From the NCBI RefSeq assembly GCF_041435495.1, contig NZ_CP108644.1, positions 930,001 through 994,000 on the forward strand: a stretch of DNA of 64,000 nucleotides. Reading direction: 5' to 3'. Below the pieces are notes generated by a model that was not told the DNA's origin, made no database searches, and was given only the letters and a program-made list of their open reading frames with translations. Below, in pieces: positions 26,153 through 35,686 of the stretch. Origin of the DNA: Streptomyces sp. NBC_01116. Its GTDB lineage: Bacteria; Actinomycetota; Actinomycetes; Streptomycetales; Streptomycetaceae. The translations under genes were made by a program, and so were the position numbers. Every line of letters begins with the position of its first letter. Positions within the stretch are counted from its first letter, which is position 1.

Positions 26153-27724
26153 GTGAAGGTTCGTACGAGGCGGCCGAGCACCCTGATAGCCGGGGCACTG
26201 GCGGCGCTGTTATTGACGGCGTGCGGCGCCCAGGACTCCGAGAGCACGATGGCCGTCGGGATGTCCGACGACATCCTCGCCACTGATCCGGCATCGGGAT
26301 ACGACCCGGGGTCCTGGCTGTTGTTCAACAACGTTTTCCAGTCCCTGCTGAGCTTCCCGCCCGGAGCGTCCACTCCCGTGCCGGAGGCCGCCGAGAAGTG
26401 CGGGTTCTCCGACGGCAGCAAGACCTACACCTGCACCTTGCGGGACGGGCTGAAGTTCAGCAACGGCAACAGTCTCACTTCGGCGGACGTCAAGCACTCC
26501 TTCACCCGGACGATCCGGATCAACGACCCGGCGGGCCCCGCGCCGCTGCTCTCCACGATCGCGTCGATCGGCACCCCGGACGACAGGACCGTCGTCTTCC
26601 GCCTCAAGGTGCCCGACGCGACGTTCCCCAGCAAGATCGCCTCGGGGGGCGGTTCCATAGTGGACCGTCAGGTCTACCCCGAGGACAGCCTGCTGGAGGA
26701 GGGCAAAGCGGTCGGTTCGGGCCCCTACGAGCTGAACTCCATCGACAAGAAGAGGGCGGTCTTCTCGGTCTACCCGGGCTATCAGGGCACCGCCGAGGTG
26801 AAGAACTCGGGCGTGAGCCTGGAGTTCTTCCGAGGCGACCAGCAGGCCCTCCAGTCGGCTCTGGAGAAGGGCGACGTCGACATCGCCTACCGCGGCCTCA
26901 GCGCCAAGGCGATAGCCGATCTGGACACCTCGTCCACCGCGGAGAAGGACGGCATCGAGGTGGTCCAGGGCAACAGCGCCGAAGTCCAGCACCTGGTCTT
27001 CAACGTCGACGACCCGGTCATCGGCAAGCTCGCCGTCCGGAAGGCCATCGCCTACCTCGTCGACCGCCACTCCCTGGTCAGCGAGGTCTACCAGTCCACC
27101 GCCGCACCGCTCTACTCGATCATCCCCGGCGGCATCACCGGCCACGGCACCTCCTTCTTCGACACCTACGGGGACAGCCCGAAGCCGGAACAGGCGAAGG
27201 CGGAGCTGCGGAAAGCCGGTATCGCGGACAAGGTGAGGCTCACCCTCTGGTCCACCCCGAGCCGGTACGGGCCCGCTACCGACGACGCGTTGGACACCAT
27301 CGCCGATCAGCTGAACCGGAGCGGGCTCTTCGACGCCCGTATGAAGTCCGTCCCCTTCGGCGAGTACGAGAAGGGCATCGCCGAAGGGAAGTACGGCATC
27401 TACGTCAAGGGCTGGGTGCCGGACTACCCCGATCCGGACAACTTCACCCAGCCGTTCTTCGGCACGGGCAACGTCCTGTCGAACAACTACGACAACGAGG
27501 AGATCGTGGACCGGATCATCCCGCGGACCTCGTCCATGACGGACCGCGCGAAGACTCGGCAGGCGTACATGAAACTGCAGGACATCGTGGCGCAACAGCT
27601 GCCGATCCTGCCGCTCTGGCAGGGCAAGCAGTACGCGGTCGCCCACGAGAACGTCCGAGGCCTGCAGAACTGCCTGGACACCTCGACCGTCTTCCGGTTC
27701 TGGGAACTCAGCACCGCCTACTGA
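26153..27724 (+). CDS. Peptide/solute-binding lipoprotein (SBP family 5), orphan
   Basis: A 523-residue extracellular binding protein of the OppA/DppA type. The lipoprotein signal ends LLLTACG. Family features include FQSLLSFPPG, LRDGLKFSNGNSLTSADVKHSF, QHLVFNVDDPVIGKLAVRKA, and the C-terminal YVKGWVPDYPDPDNFTQPFF, a signature of oligopeptide binders. I chose GTG 26153, with GAGGAA 7 bases upstream. No permease or ATPase genes are adjacent, so it must serve a transporter encoded elsewhere or act as a sensor. Confidence 0.92.
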   Translation: MKVRTRRPSTLIAGALAALLLTACGAQDSESTMAVGMSDDILATDPASGYDPGSWLLFNNVFQSLLSFPPGASTPVPEAAEKCGFSDGSKTYTCTLRDGLKFSNGNSLTSADVKHSFTRTIRINDPAGPAPLLSTIASIGTPDDRTVVFRLKVPDATFPSKIASGGGSIVDRQVYPEDSLLEEGKAVGSGPYELNSIDKKRAVFSVYPGYQGTAEVKNSGVSLEFFRGDQQALQSALEKGDVDIAYRGLSAKAIADLDTSSTAEKDGIEVVQGNSAEVQHLVFNVDDPVIGKLAVRKAIAYLVDRHSLVSEVYQSTAAPLYSIIPGGITGHGTSFFDTYGDSPKPEQAKAELRKAGIADKVRLTLWSTPSRYGPATDDALDTIADQLNRSGLFDARMKSVPFGEYEKGIAEGKYGIYVKGWVPDYPDPDNFTQPFFGTGNVLSNNYDNEEIVDRIIPRTSSMTDRAKTRQAYMKLQDIVAQQLPILPLWQGKQYAVAHENVRGLQNCLDTSTVFRFWELSTAY

Positions 27725-27777
27725 TGGCGCCGGACCGGAGGCATGGCGCCGGTCATGCCGCTTGGCGCGGCCCCGAC

Positions 27778-28767
27778 TCACCCGGGGCGGTCGGCGTTCG
27801 GCGCATAGTGCTGGGGAAGTCCGCGGCGCTCCTCGGGCGGCAGGTTCCGGGGCGGTGTCTCCACCGGGCCCGACACCGAGCGGCCCCGCTCGCGGTCCCA
27901 GCCGGCCCGGGCGCGCGGGTGGAAGCGGCGACGTTCGGGAACGCGTCGCCAGGCGTGGTGCACCAGCCGGCCCAGCAGACCGAGCAGCCGTTCGTCGTGG
28001 GGCGTCCAGCGCAGTCCGAGGCGTTCACGCACGGCCTGCGGATACATGCCGACCGTGATCCACAGGGTCAGCCGGACGATCGGGACACGGGCGAGGGCCC
28101 ACAGCGGCGACGGCAGCAGCCGCAGGTGGGGCGGCTTGGCGATGCGGCGCATGTTCAGCACGTCCCGGGTCGGCCGGTTGTCCTCAAGGACGTCGGCGCA
28201 CATGTGGTCCCAGTACCGCTGGAAGTCCTCCCAGGTGCGGGGTACGGGCTTCATGGAGAGGCCGTACAGCGCGTACCAGCGGACGTGCTCGTCGAAGAGC
28301 GTGCGCCGCTGCGCTTCGGTGAGGCCGCCGCCGAAACGCTCGGCCACCTGCACGGTCAGCATGAAGAACGTCGCGTGCGCCCAGTAGAACGTGCCCGGGT
28401 TGAGCGCGTGATACGGGCGGCCGTGCTCGTCGACCCCGCTGATGGAGGCGTGGTAGCCGCGCACCTCGCGGGCTGTCCGGGCGGCGAGCGGGCCGTCGTA
28501 GACCACTCCCCCTATCGGGTACAGCGAGCGGAAGAGACGCTCCCAGCGCTCCTCGAAGAAGCGCGAGTGCTCGGCGACGCCCGCGCCGAGCTCGGGGTGC
28601 ATGTTCTGCATCGACCCGGCCCAGGGGGCCAGGAGGAGACCTCTCCAGTCGCCGAACCAGCGCCAGGTGAGGGAATCGGGGCCGAGGGGCTCTACAGGTC
28701 TCGGGCCGCTCGGGCCGGTGGGGTCGGTCGGATCGGCAGGGCCCGGTCCGTGGACTGACGGTGTCAC
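27778..28767 (-). CDS. MpaB-like oxygenase (DUF2236)
   Basis: A 329-residue member of the MpaB/Lcp-like DUF2236 family of oxygenases, thought to be haem or metal proteins. Recognisable stretches are WRGLLLAPWAGSMQNMHPE, GYHASISGVDEHGRPYHALN and ATFFMLTVQVAERF, and the conserved WEDFQRYWDHM near the middle. GTG 28767 is preceded by a good GGAGG site. It is divergent from a TetR regulator, with two copies of a GGACACCTGTC operator between them, so it is probably the main target of that regulator. The substrate is unknown. Confidence 0.85.
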   Translation of the reverse strand: MTPSVHGPGPADPTDPTGPSGPRPVEPLGPDSLTWRWFGDWRGLLLAPWAGSMQNMHPELGAGVAEHSRFFEERWERLFRSLYPIGGVVYDGPLAARTAREVRGYHASISGVDEHGRPYHALNPGTFYWAHATFFMLTVQVAERFGGGLTEAQRRTLFDEHVRWYALYGLSMKPVPRTWEDFQRYWDHMCADVLEDNRPTRDVLNMRRIAKPPHLRLLPSPLWALARVPIVRLTLWITVGMYPQAVRERLGLRWTPHDERLLGLLGRLVHHAWRRVPERRRFHPRARAGWDRERGRSVSGPVETPPRNLPPEERRGLPQHYAPNADRPG

Positions 28768-28812
28768 GTGTACCTCCGCTGGGGATTCCGGTGCGGGGCC
28801 GTGCTGTTCGCT

Positions 28813-28855
28813 GCGCTGTTGGTGGCGCTGTTGGTGGCGCTGTTGGTGGCGCTGT
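28813..28855. repeat. 12-bp tandem repeat upstream of MpaB-like gene
   Basis: Three exact copies of GCGCTGTTGGTG plus a 7-base partial copy. It lies between the oxygenase start (28767) and the TetR operators (28955-29000), i.e. in the expected 5' leader of the oxygenase mRNA. A short minus-strand frame running through it would read (SATN)n and overlaps the oxygenase start by GTGA, but I do not call it a gene. Confidence 0.7.
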
Positions 28856-28954
28856 CCATGGCGGTCTTCGTGACGCTCTTCGGGGCGCCGCGTGCGGCGC
28901 TGTTCGTGACGGTGCGCCGCGTGGTTCGTCCCGGCAGTTGCCCCGAGGGCAATC

Positions 28955-29000
28955 TGAGGACACCTGTCCTCAGGCTAGAATGTGCGGACACCTGTCGTCA
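28955..29000. promoter_or_regulatory. Tandem TetR-type operators
   Basis: TGAGGACA-CC-TGTCCTCA (28955-28972) is a perfect 8-bp inverted repeat. A second, degenerate copy centred 28 bases away shares the core GGACACCTGTC (28986-28996). Both lie between the divergent oxygenase and regulator genes. Confidence 0.75.
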
Positions 29001-29030
29001 ATCGGTCAACGAGAAACGAGGGCACCGGAG

Positions 29031-29630
29031 TTGGCGGAACGGAACTGGGGCGGGACCAAGCTCGCCGATCGTCGCGCCGCCCGTCGGCAGGCCCTCCTGG
29101 ACGTCGCCGAGCGCCTGGCCGGCGAGGAAGGGTGCGCGGCCGTCACGGTCCGGTCCGTCTGCCGGGAGGCGCGTCTGACGGACCGCTATTTCTACGAGAG
29201 CTTCACCAGCCGCGACGATCTGCTCCTCGCCGCCTTCGAGCGGGTCGCCGATGAGGCCAGGAGGGCCCTGGAGGACGCCGTGGCGCTCGGCGCCCCGCAG
29301 CTCGAAGTCCGGGCCCGGGCCGCCGTGTCCGCCTTCGTCTCCCTGGTCCTGGACGCGCCGCACAAGGGCCGCCTGCTGCTCCTGGAGCCCTTCGCCGACC
29401 CGGCGCTCGGGGCCCACAGCCACCGGCTCATGCCGGTGTTCACCGATCTCGTCGGCGGTCAGCTCTCCGGCACGGGGGACGACATCGACCGCCGCATGGC
29501 CGCGCACGCCCTGGTCGGCGGCCTGGCGAACCTCTTCGCGGGGTGGCTGCACGGCACGCTCGACGTGCCGCGCGAGCGACTGGAGTCGCACTGCGTGGAG
29601 CTGGTGCTCGCGGCGACGTCGCGCCGGTAA
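29031..29630 (+). CDS. TetR-family regulator
   Basis: A 199-residue TetR/AcrR repressor. The helix-turn-helix reads TVRSVCREARLTDRYFYESF, with the usual LLDVAERLAGEEGCAAV before it; the C-terminal ligand domain is typical in length. The TTG at 29031 is chosen because the domain begins at once; an ATG at 28980 in the same frame would overlap the second operator. It is divergent from the MpaB-like oxygenase gene and probably autoregulated through the tandem operators. Confidence 0.85.
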   Translation: MAERNWGGTKLADRRAARRQALLDVAERLAGEEGCAAVTVRSVCREARLTDRYFYESFTSRDDLLLAAFERVADEARRALEDAVALGAPQLEVRARAAVSAFVSLVLDAPHKGRLLLLEPFADPALGAHSHRLMPVFTDLVGGQLSGTGDDIDRRMAAHALVGGLANLFAGWLHGTLDVPRERLESHCVELVLAATSRR

Positions 29631-29743
29631 CCCGCTCCGCACGGCCGGCGGCGCGCACGCACCACCGGCACACGAACCGCACACGGCGAAGATTTGTCAA
29701 CGACCTTCTCAAAAAGGTTCCCGCTCACTACGGTGAGGGACCC

Positions 29744-31099
29744 ATGAGTCCCCCCATCGCCCCCGTGGGCTGGAGTCGCTGGCTGGTGCCGCCCGCCGCC
29801 CTCTCGATCCACCTCTCCATCGGCCAGGCCTACGCCTGGTCCGTGTTCAAGCCTCCGCTGGAGGGCGCGCTCGGCCTGAGCGGCACGCAGAGCGCACTGC
29901 CCTTCCAGCTCGGCATCGTCATGCTCGGGCTCTCCGCCGCCTTCGGCGGCACGCTCGTCGAGCGCCGCGGGCCCCGGTGGGCCATGACCGTCGCCCTCGT
30001 CTGCTTCTCCTCCGGCTTCCTGCTCTCCGCACTCGGCGCCGCGACCGGGCAGTTCTGGCTGATCGTCCTCGGGTACGGCTTCGTCGGAGGCATCGGCCTC
30101 GGCATCGGCTACATCTCGCCCGTGTCGACGCTCATCAAGTGGTTCCCCGACCGTCCGGGCATGGCCACCGGCATCGCCATCATGGGGTTCGGCGGCGGCG
30201 CGCTGATCGCCTCGCCCTGGTCGGCGCAGATGCTGGAGTCCTTCGGCGGCGACAAGTCCGGCATCGCGCTCGCCTTCCTCGTCCACGGACTGGCCTACGC
30301 CGTCTTCATGCTGCTCGGCGTGGCGTTGGTCCGGGTGCCGCGCCCGCGCGTCGAGGAGCGGACGGGCGGTCGGCCCGCGACGCCGGACGGACCGCAGGTG
30401 TCGGCGCGTCAGGCTCTGCGCACCCCGCAGTTCTGGCTGCTGTGGGTCGTGCTGTGCATGAACGTCACCGCCGGCATCGGCATCCTGGAGAAGGCCGCGC
30501 CGATGATCACGGACTTCTTCTCGGACACCTCCACCCCCGTGTCGGTGACCGCCGCCGCCGGGTTCGTCGCCCTGCTGTCCGCGGCCAACATGGCCGGCCG
30601 CATCGGCTGGTCCTCCGCCTCCGACCTCATCGGGCGCAAGAACATCTACCGCGTCTACCTCGGCGCGGGCACGCTCATGTACGCGCTCATCGCGCTGGTC
30701 GGAAGCTCCTCCAAGCCCCTGTTCGTCCTGTGCGCGCTGGTCATCCTCTCCTTCTACGGCGGCGGCTTCGCCACGATTCCCGCCTACCTCAAGGATCTGT
30801 TCGGGACCTACCAGGTCGGCGCCATCCACGGACGTCTGCTCACCGCCTGGTCCACCGCCGGTGTCCTCGGGCCACTGATCGTGAACTGGATCGCCGACCG
30901 CCAGGAGGAGGCGGGGAAGCACGGCGCGGACCTGTACGGGACGTCCCTCCTCATCATGATGGCCCTGCTCGCCGTCGGCTTCGTGGCCAATGAACTGGTC
31001 CGACCGGTGCACCCGTCCCACCACCTCGACGCCGCGCCGGCGGAGCCGGCGGAGAAGGGAGCGCCCCGTGCACGACAGCAGCGGGCAGAATCCGCCTGA
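29744..31099 (+). CDS. OFA-family MFS transporter (oxalate/formate antiporter-like)
   Basis: A 451-residue, 12-span major-facilitator protein. The N-terminus IHLSIGQAYAWSVFKPPL is the OFA signature, and RIGWSSASDLIGRKNIYRVY is the loop between the halves repeated in this family. ATG 29744 has GAGGGA 5 bases upstream; in-frame sequence upstream is not protein-like. It probably exchanges small carboxylates across the membrane. A 47-residue partner gene overlaps its 3' end by 32 bases. Confidence 0.92.
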   Translation: MSPPIAPVGWSRWLVPPAALSIHLSIGQAYAWSVFKPPLEGALGLSGTQSALPFQLGIVMLGLSAAFGGTLVERRGPRWAMTVALVCFSSGFLLSALGAATGQFWLIVLGYGFVGGIGLGIGYISPVSTLIKWFPDRPGMATGIAIMGFGGGALIASPWSAQMLESFGGDKSGIALAFLVHGLAYAVFMLLGVALVRVPRPRVEERTGGRPATPDGPQVSARQALRTPQFWLLWVVLCMNVTAGIGILEKAAPMITDFFSDTSTPVSVTAAAGFVALLSAANMAGRIGWSSASDLIGRKNIYRVYLGAGTLMYALIALVGSSSKPLFVLCALVILSFYGGGFATIPAYLKDLFGTYQVGAIHGRLLTAWSTAGVLGPLIVNWIADRQEEAGKHGADLYGTSLLIMMALLAVGFVANELVRPVHPSHHLDAAPAEPAEKGAPRARQQRAESA

Positions 31100-31211
31100 G
31101 GTGAGGGACCAGCGGCCGCTGATCGCCCTCACCTGGCTCTGGGTGGGCGCTCCGCTCGCCTACGGGCTGTACGAACTGGTCCGCAAGGCGACCCAGTTGT
31201 TCACCGGCTGA
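31068..31211 (+). CDS. Small single-span subunit of MFS transporter
   Basis: A 47-residue protein with an N-terminal polar segment (HDSSGQNPPEVRDQRP) and one membrane helix (LIALTWLWVGAPLAYGLYEL). Annotated actinobacterial genomes place a small MFS-associated subunit of this kind right after OFA transporters. The GTG at 31068 has GGAGAAGGGAG 8 bases upstream and overlaps the transporter reading frame by 32 bases, so it is translated from the same mRNA. Confidence 0.78.
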   Translation: MHDSSGQNPPEVRDQRPLIALTWLWVGAPLAYGLYELVRKATQLFTG

Positions 31212-31235
31212 CGAGGGCCCTCGGGGCGCCCCGGG

Positions 31236-33206
31236 TCACCCCACCAGGTCCGGGGCGCGCAGCATCTCGGCCGGGATGCCCCAGGCGTCGACGAGGTCCG
31301 CCGCAAGAGGCCGGACCTTGCGGCAGAGATCGTTCACCTCACGGGTGATCGCCTTGGACCGCTGGACGGTCAGCCGGCCGTGCTCCATGAACCACGCCCG
31401 GTCCGCCTCGATCGTCGAGAGGGCGAACAGGTCGCACAGCAGACCCAGGGCGACCTTGTTGCCGCTCTCGGGCAGCGCGCGCACCTTGTCGACGAACGCC
31501 TCCAGCACCAGCCGCTCCACGTGTGCGCGGGCGACGGCGATGACGTGGTCCTGCACCTGCGAGAAGACGGCGCCGGGGTCGCGCTTCTGGTCGATGCCGC
31601 GCTTGAGCCTGCGGGCCGCCCCGGCGAGCATGTGCTCCTCGCGGTAGCGGACCATGGCGAGCTGGTACTCCGAGTCGAGCAGTCCGGCCTCCTGGTCCCA
31701 CTCGTCTCCCCCGGGCAGCAGGTCGCGGACCCGCTCCAGCAGTTTGTGGGCCGACGTCTTCTCGATGACCGTCTCGACGGCGAGGTTGGTGACGTAGCGG
31801 ACCATGCCGAGCTGGTCCAGGTCCTCGAACTCGCCGGCGTAGTCGGTGAGCAGGCCCTTGGCGACGAGTTGCAGCAGGACGTGGTTGTCGCCCTCGAAGG
31901 TGGTGAAGATGTCGCTGTCGCTCTTCAGGGCGGCGAACCGGTTGACGCTGAGATAACCGGCGCCGCCGCATGCCTCGCGGCACTCCTGGATCACCCGCGT
32001 GGCGTGCCAGGTGCCGAGCGCCTTGGTCCCGGCGGCCCGTGCCTCCAGCCGCCGCCGTGCCTCCGGGTCGTCCTCGACGCCGGAGAAGACCTCGTGCAGC
32101 TGCGTGCGTACGACGTCCTGCGCGAAGTGCAGCGCGTACGTGCGCGCGATGAGCGGCAGCAGGCGGCGCTGGTGCAGTCCGTAGTCGAGGAGCAGTTGCT
32201 CCTCGCCCCGGGACCCGCCGGGGCCCGCCGGAAACTGCCTGCGCCGCAGGGCGTACTTCGTGGCGATCGCGAGGGCGACCTTGGCGGTGGAGACGCCTGC
32301 GCCGCCGACGCTGACCCGGCCCTGCACCAGGGTTCCGAGCATGGTGAAGAAGCGGCGGTCGGGGTTGTCGATCGTGCTCCGGTAGACGCCTTCGGGGGTG
32401 ACGTCGGCGAAGCGGTTGAGCAGCGCTTCGCGAGGCACCCGCACGTCGTCGAACCGGATGCGTCCGTTGTCCACGCCGTTGAGGCCCATCTTGCGGCCGT
32501 CGTCCTCGATCCGGACTCCGGGCGCCGCCTCGCCGCCGGTCCGGATCGGCACGACGAACGCGTGCACGCCCTCGGCGGTCCCGCCCACCTCCAGCTGGGC
32601 GAAGACGACCGCCAGTTCCCCATGGCGGGCGGCGTTGCCGATGTAGTCCTTGCGGGCCTGCTCGCCCTCGGTGGTGATGACGAATTCCCGGGTGTCGGCG
32701 TCGTACCGCGCGACGGTGGCGAGCGCCTGCACGTTGGAGCCGTGCCCGGTCTCGGTCATGGCGAAGCAGCCCATCACCTTCCCGGTGATCAGGTCGGGCA
32801 AGTAGGCGTCGTGGTGTCGTTCGGTGCCCAGGTGCAGGATCGCTCCTCCGAAGAGCCCGAACTGCACGCCGACCTTCACCAGGACCGACAGGTCGCCGAA
32901 GGCGAGCGTCTCGAACGCGGCGACCGAGGCCCCGATGTCGCCGCCCCCGCCGTACCGCGCGGGGAAACCCATGCCGGTCTGGCCCGTGGCCGCCATCTCG
33001 ATCACGCGTTCGCGCACCCGCTCGCGGAAGGCGTCGAGGTCGAGCTCGTCGGCCTCGTCGAGAACCGGGGCGTGCGTCACCAGGTTGGCCCGGACCAGGT
33101 CGCGGATCTCCGCGTACTCGCCGTCGAGCACCTCGGTCAGCGCCCGGACGTCGAGCTCCGGCCGCACGTATCCGCCCGGAGCGGTGGATGTTTTGTCAGT
33201 GGTCAT
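31236..33206 (-). CDS. Acyl-CoA oxidase / acyl-CoA dehydrogenase family enzyme
   Basis: A 656-residue flavoenzyme, the length of acyl-CoA oxidases (ACOX) and not of the ~380-residue dehydrogenases. FAD and substrate motifs are GCFAMTETGHGSNVQALATV and KDYIGNAARHGELAVVFAQL, ECREACGGAGYLSVNRF, and FTTFEGDNHVLLQLVAKGLL. It would introduce a 2,3-double bond into acyl-CoA, passing electrons to oxygen. It is monocistronic and divergent from the furan-synthase operon, with a 309-base gap. Confidence 0.93.
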   Translation of the reverse strand: MTTDKTSTAPGGYVRPELDVRALTEVLDGEYAEIRDLVRANLVTHAPVLDEADELDLDAFRERVRERVIEMAATGQTGMGFPARYGGGGDIGASVAAFETLAFGDLSVLVKVGVQFGLFGGAILHLGTERHHDAYLPDLITGKVMGCFAMTETGHGSNVQALATVARYDADTREFVITTEGEQARKDYIGNAARHGELAVVFAQLEVGGTAEGVHAFVVPIRTGGEAAPGVRIEDDGRKMGLNGVDNGRIRFDDVRVPREALLNRFADVTPEGVYRSTIDNPDRRFFTMLGTLVQGRVSVGGAGVSTAKVALAIATKYALRRRQFPAGPGGSRGEEQLLLDYGLHQRRLLPLIARTYALHFAQDVVRTQLHEVFSGVEDDPEARRRLEARAAGTKALGTWHATRVIQECREACGGAGYLSVNRFAALKSDSDIFTTFEGDNHVLLQLVAKGLLTDYAGEFEDLDQLGMVRYVTNLAVETVIEKTSAHKLLERVRDLLPGGDEWDQEAGLLDSEYQLAMVRYREEHMLAGAARRLKRGIDQKRDPGAVFSQVQDHVIAVARAHVERLVLEAFVDKVRALPESGNKVALGLLCDLFALSTIEADRAWFMEHGRLTVQRSKAITREVNDLCRKVRPLAADLVDAWGIPAEMLRAPDLVG

Positions 33207-33515
33207 ACCGCTTCGCTACCCGGCCCGCGGACGATCAATAGTCCTTGACGCGTTCCTCTTCGACACCGACTCCTCCCGACTCCGGAGAGGCGACGGATCT
33301 CCGGGGCTCTCCCGCCGAGCGGGGTCAAGGGGGAACACAGGGCGAACGGGCGCGTCGCAGGGGGCGTGAGCCCGCCGCAGCAGTGCCCCGTACGCCATCG
33401 CTCGCGCCCTGCCGGGGCCCGTACGGCGCCGCGAGGATGAGCCGACCGCACCAGATCCCGGCTGCTCCGCGCACCTGCCGTCCGGCGGGAGAACACGCGG
33501 TGGAAGGAATCCACG
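33207..33515. other. Divergent gap, acyl-CoA oxidase / furan-synthase operon
   Basis: 309 bases without a supported gene. It must contain the promoters for both directions, but I see no clear -10/-35 pair or inverted repeat. GGAAGG at 33502-33507 is the ribosome site of the furan-synthase gene. Confidence 0.5.
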
Positions 33516-34268
33516 TTGCTGCTTCTCATCTCCCCGGACGGTGTCGAGGAAGCCCTCGCGTGTGCGAAGGCGGCGGAACACCTCGACATCGTCGATGTCA
33601 AGAAGCCCGACGAGGGGTCGCTCGGCGCGAACTTCCCATGGGTCATCAGAGAGATCCGCGGAGCGGTCCCGGCGGACAAGCCGGTGTCCGCCACCGTCGG
33701 AGACGTACCGTACAAGCCCGGCACGGTGGCCCAGGCGGCGCTCGGCGCTGCGGTCTCCGGAGCCACCTACATCAAGGTCGGGCTCTACGGATGCACGACG
33801 CCCGACCAGGCCATCGACGTCATGCGGGGGGTCGTCCGGGCCGTGAAGGACTTCCGGCCCGACGCGTTCGTCGTCGCCTCGGGCTATGCGGACGCCCACC
33901 GGATCGGCTGCGTCAACCCGCTGGCGCTGCCCGACATCGCCCGCCGCTCAGGATCCGACGCGGCCATGCTCGACACCGCGATCAAGGACGGGACCCGGCT
34001 GTTCGACCATGTGCCGCCCGCGTCCTGCGGGGAGTTCGTGCGGTTGGCCCACGAGGCCGGCCTGCTCGCCGCGCTCGCGGGGAGCGTCAAGGCGGCGGAC
34101 CTCGCCACGCTGACCCGTATCGGGACGGACATCGTGGGCGTGCGCGGGGCGGTCTGCGAGGGCGGGAACCGCGACAGCGGGAGGATCCAGCCGCGGCTGG
34201 TGGCCGCCTTCCGGGCGGAGATGGACCGGCACGCCCGGGAGTTCGCGGCCACCCCGGCCGCGAGTTGA
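33516..34268 (+). CDS. mfnB: (5-formylfuran-3-yl)methyl phosphate synthase, MfnB family
   Basis: A 250-residue TIM-barrel protein clearly of the MfnB family, which in methanogens joins two glyceraldehyde-3-phosphate molecules into 4-(hydroxymethyl)furan-2-carboxaldehyde phosphate for methanofuran. Family blocks are [19 protein letters not shown] (catalytic Asp27 and Lys29), [22 protein letters not shown] (Lys near 87), [10 protein letters not shown] (Asp and Lys near 153 and 157) and [17 protein letters not shown]. All catalytic residues known for the archaeal enzyme are present. It starts at TTG with GGAAGG 8 bases upstream. Its stop overlaps the aldehyde dehydrogenase start (TTGA). The context suggests furan synthesis for a secondary product. 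Confidence 0.92.
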   Translation: MLLLISPDGVEEALACAKAAEHLDIVDVKKPDEGSLGANFPWVIREIRGAVPADKPVSATVGDVPYKPGTVAQAALGAAVSGATYIKVGLYGCTTPDQAIDVMRGVVRAVKDFRPDAFVVASGYADAHRIGCVNPLALPDIARRSGSDAAMLDTAIKDGTRLFDHVPPASCGEFVRLAHEAGLLAALAGSVKAADLATLTRIGTDIVGVRGAVCEGGNRDSGRIQPRLVAAFRAEMDRHAREFAATPAAS

Positions 34269-35686
34269 CCGCCGGCCTGGAGCCGCGGCCGCACCGCCCC
34301 GGTCCCGCACCCCGCGGTGAGCGTTTCACCGTCCTCGACCCGGCGACGGGCGAACCCTTCGACGAGGTTCCCGACCAGCAGGCGAGGGAGCTGGACGCGG
34401 TGGTCGGCCGCGCCCACGAGGCCTGGCCCGGATGGCGGGCCGACCCTGCCGCCCGCACCACCGCCCTGCTCGCGTCGGCCGACGCCGTGGAGGCGGCCGG
34501 GGCGGACCTCGCTCCCCTGCTCACCCGTGAGCAGGGCAAACCGCTGGCCGAGTCGTATGCGGAGGTCGCCCGCACGGCGGCCCGTCTGCGCTGGTTCGCC
34601 GAGTGCGTCCCCGAGCCCCGTACGATCACCGACGGCCGGGCGGTGCACAGCGAGGTCCGCTGGCGGTCGCTCGGGCCCGTCGCCGCCGTCGTCCCGTGGA
34701 ACTTCCCGCTCCAGCTCGCCTCGGCGAAGTTCGCGCCCGCGCTCGCGGCGGGCAACACGGTGGTGCTCAAGCCCTCCCCCTTCACGCCGCTGGCCACCCG
34801 GCTGCTGGCGTCCGTGCTGTCCGCCGCCCTGCCCGAGGGCGTCCTGACGGTCATCACCGGGCGCGAACCGCTCGGCGCCTGCCTCACGTCGCACCCGGGG
34901 ATCCGCCATGTGACCTTCACCGGCTCGGTCGGCGCCGGGCGGGCCGTCGCGGCGGGTGCGGCGTCCGGCCTCGCCCGGGTCACCCTGGAGCTGGGCGGCA
35001 ACGACGCCGCCGTCCTGCTGGACGACGTGGACGTGGAGCGGATCGCGGACCGGCTGTTCTGGGCGGCGTTCCGCAACTGCGGGCAGGTCTGCATGGCGGT
35101 CAAGCGCGTCTACGCCCCGGCCAGGCTCCACGCCCGGGTGGTGGAGGCCCTCGCGGAACGGGCGAAGAGCGTGGTCGTCGGAGCCGGTCTCGACCGGACC
35201 ACGGAGCTGGGGCCCCTCAACAACGCGGCCCAACTGGCCCGGGTGGAGCGGTACACGGCCGGGGCCCTGGCCGACGGGGCCCGGGCCGTGGCCGGTGGCC
35301 ACCGCCTGGACCGGCCGGGCTACTTCTACGCCCCGACCGTCCTGACCGATGTCCGTCCCGACAGCCCGGTGGTGACGGAGGAGCAGTTCGGCCCGGTCCT
35401 GCCCGTGCTGCCGTACGGAAGCGTCGACGAGGCCGTCGAGGCGGCCAACGCCACCCGCTTCGGTCTCGGCGGATCGGTGTGGGGGACCGACCTGGACCGG
35501 GCCGAGGCGGTCGCCGGGCGGCTGGAGTGCGGGACGGCGTGGATCAACCACCACGCCGAACTCTCCCTCGCCCAGCCCTTCGCCGGTACCAAGGAGAGCG
35601 GCGTCGGCGTCGCGGGCGGTCCGTGGGGGCTGTACGGGAATCTGCGGCCGTTCGTCGTCCACCGTCCCCGGGAGGCCCGACGATGA
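34265..35686 (+). CDS. Aldehyde dehydrogenase in furan operon
   Basis: A 473-residue NAD(P)-dependent aldehyde dehydrogenase, full length. [20 protein letters not shown] lines the cofactor pocket, [20 protein letters not shown] carries the general-base glutamate, and [13 protein letters not shown] the catalytic cysteine. The only start that gives a complete N-terminal domain is the TTG at 34265, overlapping the mfnB stop by four bases. It is also coupled to the next gene (ATGA). In this operon it could oxidise the furan aldehyde to the furan carboxylate; that is inference. Confidence 0.9.
   Translation: MTAGLEPRPHRPGPAPRGERFTVLDPATGEPFDEVPDQQARELDAVVGRAHEAWPGWRADPAARTTALLASADAVEAAGADLAPLLTREQGKPLAESYAEVARTAARLRWFAECVPEPRTITDGRAVHSEVRWRSLGPVAAVVPWNFPLQLASAKFAPALAAGNTVVLKPSPFTPLATRLLASVLSAALPEGVLTVITGREPLGACLTSHPGIRHVTFTGSVGAGRAVAAGAASGLARVTLELGGNDAAVLLDDVDVERIADRLFWAAFRNCGQVCMAVKRVYAPARLHARVVEALAERAKSVVVGAGLDRTTELGPLNNAAQLARVERYTAGALADGARAVAGGHRLDRPGYFYAPTVLTDVRPDSPVVTEEQFGPVLPVLPYGSVDEAVEAANATRFGLGGSVWGTDLDRAEAVAGRLECGTAWINHHAELSLAQPFAGTKESGVGVAGGPWGLYGNLRPFVVHRPREARR

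Noticed and set aside
28764..28991. 75-codon minus-strand ORF with (SATN) repeats ahead of the oxygenase
   Set aside because: It starts in the regulator's operator and consists largely of a simple repeat; kept only as a possible translated leader.
33245..35686. 813-codon plus-strand frame
   Set aside because: The aldehyde dehydrogenase begins at 34265; the upstream half overlaps mfnB in another frame and lacks protein-like composition.
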